Assembly: GCF_023073415.1 (NCBI RefSeq)
Contig: NZ_JADPJL010000085.1
Location: forward strand, 1-64,000
DNA length: 64,000 nucleotides
DNA from: Bradyrhizobium sp. 190
Lineage (GTDB): Bacteria; Pseudomonadota; Alphaproteobacteria; Rhizobiales; Xanthobacteraceae
Direction: 5' to 3'
Shown: one piece after another, positions 8,502-16,494 of the stretch
Position numbering within the stretch: the stretch's first letter is position 1
Layout of the letters: every line of letters starts with the position of its first letter
Program-made: the position numbers and the translations under genes
The notes under the pieces: generated by a model
Database searches by the model: none
Seen by the model: the letters and a program-made list of their open reading frames with translations, nothing else
What the model was told of the DNA's origin: nothing

Positions 8502-8595
8502 CCATCATGCCCGGGCTTGTCCCGGGCATCCACGTCTTCCTTTGTCGAGATTGAACAAAGACGTGGATGGCCGGGACAAGCCCGGCCATGACGAG
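8502..8595. repeat. Palindromic intergenic element, family 3 (CATGCCCGGGCTTGTCCCGGGCATCCACGTC), copy 1
   Basis: ATGCCCGGGCTTGTCCCGGGCATCC and its near-perfect inverted copy flank CACGTCTT...AAGACGTGG. A second copy is at 23417-23536. It separates rlmN from the small membrane protein gene. Confidence 0.8.
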
Positions 8596-8614
8596 TGTAG
8601 AGGCTCGCATCAGA

Positions 8615-9814
8615 TCAATCCGTCATCGCCATCGCGCGCAGCGCCTGGCGCTCGCGCGCGGACAGTTTTTCGGTCTCCGACTTCAACTGGCCGCAGGCGG
8701 CGAGGATGTCGCGACCGCGCGGCGTGCGGACCGGCGAGGAGTAGCCGGCATTGAAGATATATTCGGAGAATTTTTCGATCTGCTCCCAGTCCGAGCACTC
8801 ATACTTGGTGCCCGGCCACGGGTTGAACGGAATCAAATTGATCTTGGCCGGAATGCCCTTGAGCAGCTTCACCAGCAGTTTGGCGTCATCCATGGAATCA
8901 TTGATGCCCTTGAGCATCACATATTCGAAGGTGATGCGCCGCGCGTTCGACGAGCCCGGATAATCGCGGCAGGCCTGCAGCAATTCGGCGATCGGATATT
9001 TGCGATTCAGCGGCACCAGCTCGTTGCGCAGCTCGTCGCGCACCGCATGCAGCGAGATCGCCAGCATGACGCCGATTTCGTCGCCGGTGCGAATGATGTT
9101 CGGCACCACGCCCGAGGTCGATAGCGTGATGCGCCGGCGGGAAATGCCGATGCCTTCGTTATCTGCAACAATCAGCAACGCATCGCGCACCGCGTCGAAA
9201 TTATAGAGCGGCTCGCCCATGCCCATCATGACGACATTGGTGACGAGGCGGCTGCCGGTCGGCGTCTCGCGGTCGGCCCAGTCATTGAGGCGGTCGCGCG
9301 CCACCATGATCTGGCCGACGATTTCGCCCGCGGTGAGGTTGCGCACCAGCCGTTGCGTGCCGGTGTGGCAGAACGAGCAGTTCAGCGTGCAGCCGACCTG
9401 CGAGGAAACGCACAGGGTGCCGCGATCGGTTTCCGGAATGTAGACGCACTCGACCTCGTGCGCTTTCTGGAACGCATCCCCGCTCGGCAGGCGCAATAGC
9501 CATTTGCGGGTCCCGTCGTTGGAAACCTGCTCGGCCACCACTTCGGGGCGATCGACGGTAAAATGCTGCTCCAGCTGTGCACGCATTTCCTTCGAAATGC
9601 TGGTCATCTCGTCGAACGCCTTGGCGCCGCGGACATACATCCAGTGCCAGAGCTGCTGCGTGCGCATCTTGCGCTGCGCGGGCGCAACGCCGATCTCGCC
9701 CAGCCGGTCGGCGATCTCGGCGCGCGACAGGCCGATCAGCGAGGGTTTTGCCGGCGGCACGTAGGTTTCGAGCGGAACCTTCTCCAGCGGCGCCACGGAA
9801 GATGAAAGCGACAT
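8615..9814 (-). CDS. rlmN: Dual-specificity 23S rRNA/tRNA adenine-C2 methyltransferase RlmN
   Basis: RlmN is a radical-SAM enzyme that methylates C2 of A2503 in 23S rRNA and A37 in some tRNAs. The 4Fe-4S cysteines are at 142, 146 and 149 in CTLNCSFC. The C-terminal AACGQL motif carries the cysteine that holds the methyl intermediate, and VMMGMGEPLYN is the SAM-binding region. At 399 residues it is of normal length. ATG 9814 gives MSLSSSVAPLE, with a loosely conserved N-terminus as in relatives. The gene ends near a family-3 repeat and starts about 30 bases from a family-1 repeat, so it is probably transcribed alone. Confidence 0.95.
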   Translation of the reverse strand: MSLSSSVAPLEKVPLETYVPPAKPSLIGLSRAEIADRLGEIGVAPAQRKMRTQQLWHWMYVRGAKAFDEMTSISKEMRAQLEQHFTVDRPEVVAEQVSNDGTRKWLLRLPSGDAFQKAHEVECVYIPETDRGTLCVSSQVGCTLNCSFCHTGTQRLVRNLTAGEIVGQIMVARDRLNDWADRETPTGSRLVTNVVMMGMGEPLYNFDAVRDALLIVADNEGIGISRRRITLSTSGVVPNIIRTGDEIGVMLAISLHAVRDELRNELVPLNRKYPIAELLQACRDYPGSSNARRITFEYVMLKGINDSMDDAKLLVKLLKGIPAKINLIPFNPWPGTKYECSDWEQIEKFSEYIFNAGYSSPVRTPRGRDILAACGQLKSETEKLSARERQALRAMAMTD

Positions 9815-9844
9815 TAAAATTCACACGAGAGGTTGAAGCGGGTG

Positions 9845-9925
9845 CGTAGGGTGGGCAAAGCGTAGCGTGCCCACCACAAACGTTAATGGTGGGCACGGCG
9901 CTTGCGCGCCTTTGCCCACCCTACG
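9845..9925. repeat. Palindromic intergenic element, family 1 (CGTAGGGTGGGCAAAG), copy 1
   Basis: GTAGGGTGGGCAAAGCG and its inverted copy CGCCTTTGCCCACCCTAC enclose the inner pair GTGCCCACCA/TGGTGGGCAC. Related copies are at 28250, 31614 and 42758. It lies between rlmN and the IalB-family gene. Confidence 0.85.
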
Positions 9926-9986
9926 AGGACACTCAAATAGGCCTTCCAAGGCCTCTAAACAACGTCATTCTGGGCTTAAAAGCAGC

Positions 9987-10625
9987 TTAACGCTTGCAGT
10001 CCTGCGCCAGCCGGTCGAGCGCCTGGGACAGCCCCTTCAGCGAGAAGACGTCCGTGGTCTCGGTGCCCTTGGCCGAAACGCCCCTGACGGTGACTTCGGC
10101 GGATTTGCGCATGGCGCTGACCATCTGCTCTTCCTCCGCGGCGTTCTTGATCCAGAGCCCGTCGCCCTGGGTATACATCGCAAAGGACGAACCGCCGACC
10201 TCGAGCGAGGATTCCGAGCCCGGCTTCAGCGCGTATCCGATCATGATCGAAACTTCGTTGACGACTTTTTCCGCCGGACGCGTCGAGACGAAAGCGTAGG
10301 CTGGGTCGCGCGGACGATTCGGCGGATTGGTTTTGGATGACGATGGCTTCGCCAACGCGAAGCAGACCTTCCGGCCGGCCGGCGTCGCCGTGTAGGCGCC
10401 CCAGGTGCCGTACTGACCGATCAAGGTGGGCTCCGCACCGCCAGCAGCAGCCGGTTCCGCAGGTTTGGCCCCAGGCTTTGCCGCGGGTGCAGGCGCCGGC
10501 TTGGGCGCTTCCTTCGCCGAGTCCTTGGCGCCTTTCGGAGCAGTGCTCTGTGCTTGCGCGAGGGATGTCGTCCCACACAACGCCGCAATCGCAACCAGAA
10601 ATGTCAGTATTCGCAACACGGACAA
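9987..10625 (-). CDS. Invasion-associated locus B (IalB) family exported protein
   Basis: A signal peptide (ILTFLVAIAALCGTTSLAQAQS) is followed by an Ala/Pro/Lys linker (about 28-62) and the IalB domain (GTWGAYTATPAGRKVCFALAKP, then AYAFVSTRP and MIGYALKPGS). Two cysteines, in KVCFAL and the C-terminal QDCKR, could form the usual disulfide. IalB-like proteins are periplasmic or surface proteins of unclear biochemical role, first linked to erythrocyte invasion in Bartonella; here a housekeeping envelope role is more likely (inference). The start codon is TTG, supported by GAGGGA five bases upstream; an in-frame GTG two codons later is too far from it. Confidence 0.85.
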   Translation of the reverse strand: MSVLRILTFLVAIAALCGTTSLAQAQSTAPKGAKDSAKEAPKPAPAPAAKPGAKPAEPAAAGGAEPTLIGQYGTWGAYTATPAGRKVCFALAKPSSSKTNPPNRPRDPAYAFVSTRPAEKVVNEVSIMIGYALKPGSESSLEVGGSSFAMYTQGDGLWIKNAAEEEQMVSAMRKSAEVTVRGVSAKGTETTDVFSLKGLSQALDRLAQDCKR

Positions 10626-10805
10626 CTGGTTCCCTCATTATTGTGACTGGAAGATGGCCCGAGAGCGCATCGCGTCGCCGGGGATGGATAGCCGGGAAAT
10701 GCTTTTTTGGGAAGGCAGTTACGACGTTGCTCACCGCCGTGGCGACGCTTCGTCCCAGGATCCTTTGACGGTCCCTTTGGCGAATCAAAAACGCGAGCCT
10801 TGGTT

Positions 10806-11645
10806 TCAGCCCCTGGGGCGCCGCTCGCGCTGCTTTTGCCACTGCGCGTCGGTCCATTGCAACAGATCCTCGGCGCCGGAACTGCGCAAATGGGCGCCGC
10901 CATCCTGCACCACCATCTCGCCATTGATATAACCGGCCTGATCCGAAATCAGAAAACTCGCCAGGTCAGCAAGCTCGCCATGTTCGCCGGCGCGGCCGAG
11001 CGGATTGCGTTGCGCCCAGCTTTCATCGCGGCCCTCAGGGCGGAGCTGCCCCGAAGCGCCTGGTGTCGGAAACGCGCCGGGCGCGATCGCGACCGTGCGC
11101 ACACCCTTGGGTCCCCATTCCACCGCAAGGCTTTTGGTCATCGCGAGCACAGCGGATTTCGCCATCGCCGAAGGCACCGTGAAAGCGCGGCCGGTGATCG
11201 TCGAGGTCGAGAGGATGCTCAGCACCACGCCCCTATGCTTGCCGTCGATCCAGCGCCTGCCTGCGGCGAGCGTGCAATACATCGCGCCGTGCAGCGTCGG
11301 CGCCAGGATCGCGTCCGCCGCCCGCGACGACAGATGTTCGGTCTGCGCGATGAAGGTGGCGGCGGCATTATTGACCAGCACATCGATCGGCGCCTGGCGC
11401 CATATCTCTTCCATCATGGCATCGACCGCGGCGGCGTCGCGGATATCGCAGCCGATCACGCCCACCTTGCCGCCGAGTTCGCTCCGCATCTTTGCTGCCG
11501 TCGCCTCCAGCAATTCGAGCCGGCGGCCGCAAATGATCAGCTCCGCGCCGAGCTCGACGAAGCGGCGCCCCATCGCAGCCCCGAGCCCCGAACCGCCACC
11601 GGTGACCAGTATTCGCTTTTCCGCCAGCAAGCCCTTTTCAAACAT
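10806..11645 (-). CDS. SDR-family oxidoreductase, 2,4-dienoyl-CoA reductase-like
   Basis: A Rossmann-fold short-chain dehydrogenase of 279 residues, with the TGGGSGLG cofactor loop at 15-22 and VNNAA at 91-95. The catalytic YxxxK reads SAMAK, with Ser159 in place of Tyr and Lys163 kept. This Ser-xxx-Lys arrangement is characteristic of 2,4-dienoyl-CoA reductases, and the following SLAVEWGPKGVRTVAIAPG also fits that group. Such enzymes use NADPH to reduce 2,4-dienoyl-CoA during breakdown of unsaturated fatty acids. It is divergent from a quinone-oxidoreductase-like gene 120 bases away. The specific substrate remains an inference. Confidence 0.85.
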   Translation of the reverse strand: MFEKGLLAEKRILVTGGGSGLGAAMGRRFVELGAELIICGRRLELLEATAAKMRSELGGKVGVIGCDIRDAAAVDAMMEEIWRQAPIDVLVNNAAATFIAQTEHLSSRAADAILAPTLHGAMYCTLAAGRRWIDGKHRGVVLSILSTSTITGRAFTVPSAMAKSAVLAMTKSLAVEWGPKGVRTVAIAPGAFPTPGASGQLRPEGRDESWAQRNPLGRAGEHGELADLASFLISDQAGYINGEMVVQDGGAHLRSSGAEDLLQWTDAQWQKQRERRPRG

Positions 11646-11765
11646 CGTTTGAATCCCCCTCGATCACCATAAAGCCATGGCGCCTGAATCGGATTGTAGC
11701 CTGCCTTCAAATCCGGCAAGAAGCATCCAGCCTCTTCTTTCCGGTTTCGAAAATCAGGTGCGCCC

Positions 11766-12740
11766 ATGAAAGCCATTCTCTGCTCGCAATATTGCCAACC
11801 CGACGACCTCGTGCTGGCCGACGTCCCCGATCCGGTGGCCGAACCGGGACAGGCCGTGATTGCGATCAAGGCCGCGGCGCTAAATTTCTTCGACATCCTG
11901 ATGATCCAGGGCAAGTACCAGATCAAGCCGCCATTCCCGTTTTCGCCGGCCGCCGAGGTTGCCGGCGTGATCGAAAGCATCGGCGCAGGGGTCACCGACC
12001 TGAAGGTCGGCGACCGCGTGGTGGCGTCATGCGGTCATAACGGCGCGCGCGAAAAGATCGCGCTTCCTGCAAGTTCCATCGTGAAGATTCCCGACAATCT
12101 GGATTTCGATCGCGCCGCAGGCATCATCATCATCTACGGCACGGCGCTGCACGCGCTGGAAGATCGCGCCAGCCCGAAGCCCGGTGAGACGCTTGCGGTG
12201 CTGGGCGCTGCCGGCGGCACCGGACTTGCGGCCTGCGAGCTCGGCAAGCTGATGGGGTTGAAGGTGATCGCCTGCGCGTCGTCGGATGAGAAGCTCGAGT
12301 TTGCCAAGGCGCATGGCGCCGAGCTCACGCTGAACTACAGCAAGGAGGACCTGAAGGAGGGCTTGCGCCGGCTCACGGGAGGCAAGGGCGTCGACATCAT
12401 CTTCGATCCGGTCGGCGGCACTTACGCCGAAGCCGCATTGCGCTCGATCGCCTGGGAAGGTCGTTTCCTGGTAATCGGCTTTGCCGCGGGCGACATTCCG
12501 AAGATGCCGCTCAACCTCGCGCTGCTCAAGGGCTGCGATATCCGCGGCGTGTTCTGGGGCGCGTGGACCAGGGTCAACCCGGAGAAGAACCGCGCCAACC
12601 TGGAAAAGCTCGTGAAGTGGACCGCGGAAGGCAAGATCTCCTCGCATGTCGATCGCACCTTTCCGCTGGCGCAAACCGCCGAAGCGCTGAAGGTGCTCGC
12701 CGGCCGCAAGGCGATGGGCAAGGTGATCCTGCATCCCTGA
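11766..12740 (+). CDS. NADPH:quinone oxidoreductase family protein (zinc-free MDR)
   Basis: A medium-chain dehydrogenase/reductase of 324 residues with an N-terminal GroES-like domain (LNFFDILMIQGKY at 39-51, GVIESIGAG) and the nucleotide-binding loop LGAAGGTGLAA at 146-156. The Cys/His/Glu ligands of zinc alcohol dehydrogenases are missing, as expected for the QOR branch, which reduces quinones or enoyl-type substrates with NADPH. The C-terminal AEALKVLAGRKAMGKVIL is the normal end of the family. ATG 11766 gives the standard MKAILCSQY start. It is divergent from the SDR gene; both might act in acyl-CoA or quinone redox metabolism, but no direct link is visible. Confidence 0.9.
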   Translation: MKAILCSQYCQPDDLVLADVPDPVAEPGQAVIAIKAAALNFFDILMIQGKYQIKPPFPFSPAAEVAGVIESIGAGVTDLKVGDRVVASCGHNGAREKIALPASSIVKIPDNLDFDRAAGIIIIYGTALHALEDRASPKPGETLAVLGAAGGTGLAACELGKLMGLKVIACASSDEKLEFAKAHGAELTLNYSKEDLKEGLRRLTGGKGVDIIFDPVGGTYAEAALRSIAWEGRFLVIGFAAGDIPKMPLNLALLKGCDIRGVFWGAWTRVNPEKNRANLEKLVKWTAEGKISSHVDRTFPLAQTAEALKVLAGRKAMGKVILHP

Positions 12741-13092
12741 GTGGAGATGCCGGATCATCCGTTCAATTGTTGAATTGTCGCCCGCTTGAAGAAGTGCAAA
12801 CGGCCGTGCGATGTGCGGGCCGCAGAGGTGTGTCGCTATGTGACGCATGCCTCCATGTCATGTCACCGAGATCGTTTCTCGGTAACAATGCGTGTTCCAA
12901 AACCCCCTTATGCCGCTTCTTTGCCTCAATCTTACCAAGATATCTCCCCATTCGCCCCGGCCGCCGTCGTTTTTTGAGCCCATTCCGTGTGCGACTTTAA
13001 CCATCAGTTAAGGGGCTCCTGTACGTCAACAAGAGCAAGAAGTAGGTGCAGGGGACGCCCGTAGTTGCGTTCAGTAGTGGGGAGCATCATCC
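12741..13092. other. 352-base intergenic region with a CtrA-like box; no gene seen
   Basis: Short open frames here lack coding character and ribosome-binding sites. The right half is AT-richer than its surroundings and holds the CtrA-like site (12997-13011), so it probably contains the promoter of the downstream membrane protein gene. Confidence 0.5.
12997..13011. promoter_or_regulatory. CtrA-like binding site TTAA-N7-TTAA
   Basis: TTAACCATCAGTTAA matches the alphaproteobacterial CtrA consensus TTAA-N7-TTAA exactly, with the commonly seen CCAT after the first half. It lies 81 bases upstream of the ATG at 13093. CtrA binding is inferred. Confidence 0.5.
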
Positions 13093-14205
13093 ATGGCGGA
13101 GAATACCAGGCTGCCGACACAGCCGAGAGATCCGTTCGACAGGTTCGACGAAGCCATCAGCGATCCTCGGTTGTACGAAGCTGATCAATCTCGATACGAG
13201 CAGCTACGATATGAGCCGCAGCCGCAATATGAGCAGCCCCGGCATGAGCAGCCTCACTACGAGCAGCCCTTTGCGCTGTCGTTCGATCGGAGGGATGCGT
13301 CGTTTGAGCGGACGGATGTGCTGCCGGAGGAGCTGCCGCCGCATGAGCCGGTGCCGCTTTTCCTCTCCAACTACGAGGAGGAGCACCATCAGCAGCTTTC
13401 CGAATATGCTTTCGCGGGCGGCGATCGAAGGTTCGGCAGCGGCGGGCTGAAGAAAGCGCGCGCGGGTCGCATCGTAACCGGCGTCGTGGTGGTGTCGGCG
13501 ATTGCGGCCGTTCTCGCACTGTTTTCCATCGACTCGACGCGTGCCGTCATCTTCAACGCCTCGCTTGGCGGCGGTGGCGGCGGTGGCAGCCCACCGGCTG
13601 CCGAGCTCGCCGCGGCGGTGCCGGAGCCTGCACAGCCGCCGCGCATTGCCGCGCCGCCGCTGGCCGCCGAACCGACCGGCGCGGAAGTTGCGGCCGCGCG
13701 CCGCACGCCGCCCAGCGCGCTGGCATCCGCATCGCCGTCGCGCGACGAAATTGCCGCCGCCTACCAGAGCGCGCTCAAGGGCAAGGTCGCGGTGCCTGAG
13801 CCGATGGCGCGCGAAGCGTCCCGCGAAGTCGTCGCTGCGATTAACCCGGCGGCGCCGGTTGTTGCGGCCGCACCGGCGGTTCGTGAGCCCGTTCCGGTGA
13901 CGCGTGAGGCGGTTCCGGCAAGACGCATCGATCCGGACGAGCTTGCGGTGCTGCTGAAGCGGGCGAAGAACCTGCTCGCGATCGGCGACATCACCTCCGC
14001 CCGACTGCTGCTCGAACGGGCCGCGGACGCGCAGGAGGCGGAAGCGGCGCTGATGCTGGCGGGAACGTATGATCCGCAGGTGCTGGGCAGCCAGGATTTG
14101 CGGAGCGTTACGGCCGATCCGGCGGCGGCGCGGGTTTGGTACCAGAAGGCGGCCCAGCTCGGTTCGGCCGACGCGAAACGGCGGCTCGGCCAATTGCAGA
14201 ACTAG
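13093..14205 (+). CDS. Single-pass membrane protein with C-terminal Sel1/TPR-like repeat
   Basis: A 370-residue protein of unrecognised function. The N-terminus (30-60) is a low-complexity run of Tyr-Glu-Gln-Pro units (YEQLRYEP, YEQPRHEQ). One transmembrane helix lies at about 126-146, then a Gly run (158-165) and a ~100-residue Ala/Pro linker. The C-terminal ~95 residues are helical and Sel1-like (LLKRAKNLLAIGDITSARLL, then AARVWYQKAAQLGSADAKRR). This layout suggests a cytoplasmic tail, one membrane anchor and a periplasmic protein-interaction domain. GGGGAG precedes the ATG. A CtrA-like box upstream hints at cell-cycle control, and a TAXI binding protein follows 33 bases downstream, probably in the same transcript. 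Confidence 0.8.
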   Translation: MAENTRLPTQPRDPFDRFDEAISDPRLYEADQSRYEQLRYEPQPQYEQPRHEQPHYEQPFALSFDRRDASFERTDVLPEELPPHEPVPLFLSNYEEEHHQQLSEYAFAGGDRRFGSGGLKKARAGRIVTGVVVVSAIAAVLALFSIDSTRAVIFNASLGGGGGGGSPPAAELAAAVPEPAQPPRIAAPPLAAEPTGAEVAAARRTPPSALASASPSRDEIAAAYQSALKGKVAVPEPMAREASREVVAAINPAAPVVAAAPAVREPVPVTREAVPARRIDPDELAVLLKRAKNLLAIGDITSARLLLERAADAQEAEAALMLAGTYDPQVLGSQDLRSVTADPAAARVWYQKAAQLGSADAKRRLGQLQN

Positions 14206-14238
14206 TTAATTACTCAAGACCAGCGCAAAAGGAACCCA

Positions 14239-15417
14239 ATGCGACACTTACTGGGAATGGCATTGCTTGCCATGACAGTGGCATGCGGCAATACGGCGGC
14301 CAAGGCCGCTGACACGGAATACGATCCGGCCAAGGTCAGCGAAAGCCTGAAGGCCATTTTTCAGTTCGGCTCAGTCGCGACCAAGCAGGCGCTGAACGCA
14401 AACACAGTCACACTGATCTCGGGAACGATCGGCGGCACCTACGTGCAGTTCGGTGCCGACCTCGCATCCGTGCTCGACGACGGAAACAAGTTACGCGTAC
14501 TTCCGATCGTCGGGCGCGGTTCTGTCCAGAGCGTGGCCGACATCCTGTTCCTGCAGGGCGTCGACCTCGGCATCGTGCGCGCAGACACGCTCGACTATCT
14601 CGAGAAGAAGGGCTTCGCGAAGGACATCAAGAAGCAGTTCACCTATGTGACCAAGCTTTACAATGAGGAGATGTACGTCCTCGCCTCGAAATCGGTCACC
14701 AACATCAGCCAGCTCAACGGCAAGAAGGTCAGTGTCGATCTTCCCAATGGCGGCACCTTCGTCACCGCGGCGATCGTGTTCGAGCGGCTCGGCATCAAGC
14801 CCAACTTCCTCTATCTCGAGCAGCGTATCGCGATGGAGAAGATGCGGGCCGGCGAGATCGACGCCGTGATTGCCGTCGGCGGCAAACCGTACAAGTCCGT
14901 CGCAGGGTTCAAGGACGACCGCTTCCATCTGGTTCCGGTCGACTATTCGAAGCCGCTGCAGACCGACTATCTGCCGGCGACCCTTACGTCGAAGGATTAT
15001 CCCAATCTGATCGCGGAAGGGGGCAAGGTCGATACCATCGCCGTGCCTGCGGTGCTCGCCGCCTACAATTGGGCGCCCAACACCGACCGCTATCGCAAGC
15101 TGGCCCAATTCGTGGACGCCTTCTTCACGAAGTTTCCGACGTTCCAGAACCCGCCGTTCCACCCGAAGTGGAAGGAGGTCTCGCTGTCGGCGCCGTTGCC
15201 CGATTGGCAGCGACTGCCGGTCGCCGAGCAATGGCTTAAGAGAAACAACGTCGAGGCCGTGTCGCGCGCAAGGTTCGATGAATTCCTGAAACAGAGCCCG
15301 GCGACCGCGGCAAACGTCAAGAATGACGCGGACAAGGAGACCCTGTTCAAGCAATTCCAGGCCTGGGAAGCCGAGCGAAGCGCCAGAGCGCAGGCTCAGT
15401 CGCCGGCACAACGCTAG
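14239..15417 (+). CDS. TAXI-family TRAP transporter solute-binding protein
   Basis: This 392-residue exported protein begins with a signal sequence (residues 1-24, MALLAMTVACGNTAAKA). The TAXI signature follows: VTLISGTIGGTYVQFGADLASVLDD, then ADILFLQGVDLGIVRADTL and LNGKKVSVDLPNGGTFVTA. TAXI proteins bind carboxylates or amino acids in the periplasm and hand them to a fused TRAP permease. No permease gene is present nearby, so the partner is elsewhere or the protein has another role. It follows the Sel1-like membrane protein gene by 33 bases, with AGGA before the ATG. A strong hairpin shared with the convergent DUF1232 gene ends the unit. Confidence 0.88.
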   Translation: MRHLLGMALLAMTVACGNTAAKAADTEYDPAKVSESLKAIFQFGSVATKQALNANTVTLISGTIGGTYVQFGADLASVLDDGNKLRVLPIVGRGSVQSVADILFLQGVDLGIVRADTLDYLEKKGFAKDIKKQFTYVTKLYNEEMYVLASKSVTNISQLNGKKVSVDLPNGGTFVTAAIVFERLGIKPNFLYLEQRIAMEKMRAGEIDAVIAVGGKPYKSVAGFKDDRFHLVPVDYSKPLQTDYLPATLTSKDYPNLIAEGGKVDTIAVPAVLAAYNWAPNTDRYRKLAQFVDAFFTKFPTFQNPPFHPKWKEVSLSAPLPDWQRLPVAEQWLKRNNVEAVSRARFDEFLKQSPATAANVKNDADKETLFKQFQAWEAERSARAQAQSPAQR

Positions 15418-15418
15418 A

Positions 15419-15478
15419 GAAAACGCGTCGAATCAAAAATCCAGAGCCCCGTTCCGATTCACATCGGAGCGGGGCTCT
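15419..15478 (+). repeat. Partial family-6 repeat
   Basis: GAGAAAACGCGTC-AATCAA-AATC-AGAGCCCCGTT repeats the right part of the element at 54903-55008; the GCGTTTTC...CCGGTTCGC left part is missing. Its right end forms the terminator hairpin at 15443-15478. Confidence 0.55.
15443..15478. terminator. Strong hairpin terminator shared by convergent genes
   Basis: AGAGCCCCGTTCCGAT and ATCGGAGCGGGGCTCT form a 16-bp stem with one mismatch around a TCAC loop. It lies between the stop codons of the TAXI gene (+) and the DUF1232 gene (-). The downstream T content is modest (TCTTCGCTATT). Confidence 0.7.
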
Positions 15479-15485
15479 TCGCTAT

Positions 15486-15872
15486 TCAATCCGTCGCTTC
15501 AGCGGTGTCGATCCCGCGCTTCAGCGCGGCGCAGGCGGCATCGCGATGCTCCTGCGTGATGTGGCCCGCGACCATGCGGATGGCGGTGGCCAGGACGGCA
15601 GCGTCGTCGGTAAAGCCGAGCAACGGCAGCATGTCCGGCATGAAATCGAACGGCAGGATGAAATAGGCGACGGCGCCGAGCAGCGCCGCCTGCACGTGAC
15701 GCGGCGTCTCCTTGTCGAACGCACAGTAATAGGCGGCGAGCAGGTCTTCGGCGAAGGGAAGCTGCGCGACCGCCTGCTTGAACTTGACCCAGAAGCGCCG
15801 ACGCACGCTTTCACGGTCCTGCGCCAGCCGGTCGGCCGGTTCGAAACCTGCGGTGTGATCGAACGATGCCAT
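15486..15872 (-). CDS. YkvA/DUF1232 family membrane protein
   Basis: A 128-residue protein whose core (HVQAALLGAVAYFILPFDFMPDMLPLLGFTDDAAVLATAIRMV) is the DUF1232 signature, including the invariant P-x-D-x-x-P-D turn between two hydrophobic segments. A basic amphipathic N-terminal half (RRRFWVKFKQAVAQLPFAEDLLAAYYCA) precedes it. The family is widespread and its function is unknown. It shares a bidirectional terminator with the TAXI gene and lies ~100 bases downstream of the pterin dehydratase gene on the same strand. Confidence 0.85.
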   Translation of the reverse strand: MASFDHTAGFEPADRLAQDRESVRRRFWVKFKQAVAQLPFAEDLLAAYYCAFDKETPRHVQAALLGAVAYFILPFDFMPDMLPLLGFTDDAAVLATAIRMVAGHITQEHRDAACAALKRGIDTAEATD

Positions 15873-15971
15873 CGCGGCGCTCCTCGGAACCCGGCGCGGC
15901 AGATCGCCGCGGCCGCCTCGTATGATTCAAGAATTGGGGATGTCCGCCCCGCCCCGCAAGATCGTGGGTGC

Positions 15972-16277
15972 TCAGGTGACGCCCAATTGCCTGGCGATCG
16001 CATTCATCGCCTTGGCCAGATCGATGTCGAGCCGGGTGACGCCGCCGGCGTCGTGGGTCGCCAGCACCACTTCCACCGTCTTGTAGACGTTCTTCCATTC
16101 CGGATGATGGTCGTTCTTTTCCGCCACCAGGGCGGCGCGGGACATGAACCCGAAGGCTTCGTTGAAATCCCTGAAGGTGAAGGTCCGGCCGATCGCCTCG
16201 CGGCCCGGCACCTCGGACCAGCCGGGAAGTTCCGCCAGCGCCGATTTCCGCGCCTCCGCCGACAGCCGTTCCGCCAT
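15972..16277 (-). CDS. 4a-hydroxytetrahydrobiopterin dehydratase (pterin-4a-carbinolamine dehydratase, PCD/DCoH)
   Basis: A 101-residue protein carrying the PCD active-site signature EKNDHHPEW and the conserved FTFRDFNEAFGFMSRAAL segment. The enzyme dehydrates the 4a-carbinolamine formed by aromatic amino acid hydroxylases and so recycles the pterin cofactor. The frame is open upstream to 16409, but ATG 16277 has GGGAGG five bases upstream and gives the usual family start (MAERLSAEARKSAL). No phenylalanine hydroxylase gene is in the window, so its partner is unknown; PCD can also support molybdopterin-related metabolism in some bacteria. Confidence 0.9.
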   Translation of the reverse strand: MAERLSAEARKSALAELPGWSEVPGREAIGRTFTFRDFNEAFGFMSRAALVAEKNDHHPEWKNVYKTVEVVLATHDAGGVTRLDIDLAKAMNAIARQLGVT

Positions 16278-16494
16278 GATCGCCTCCCGTTTCTGACCGC
16301 CTCTACCTAACACCGAAGCCCGCATCAGGGATCCCCTGCCCGGAATAGACCGCAACCGGCCTCCAATGGCGCCCTGGGGGCGCCGGTAACCATGACGGAT
16401 ATGTAACAATGGTTAAACGGGGAAATTTGCTAGGATAGCGATGTAAGCGTGCCGGCGGCATGAAATTGCACCTCCAGCTACTATCCGGGGATTG

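Noticed and set aside
8459..8533. Upstream extension MDARDKPGHDG of the small membrane protein
   Set aside because: It is translated family-3 repeat and recurs wherever that repeat is read in this frame.
12563..13000. Plus-strand frame overlapping the end of the quinone oxidoreductase
   Set aside because: It is an out-of-frame reading of that gene followed by intergenic DNA, with no start signal.
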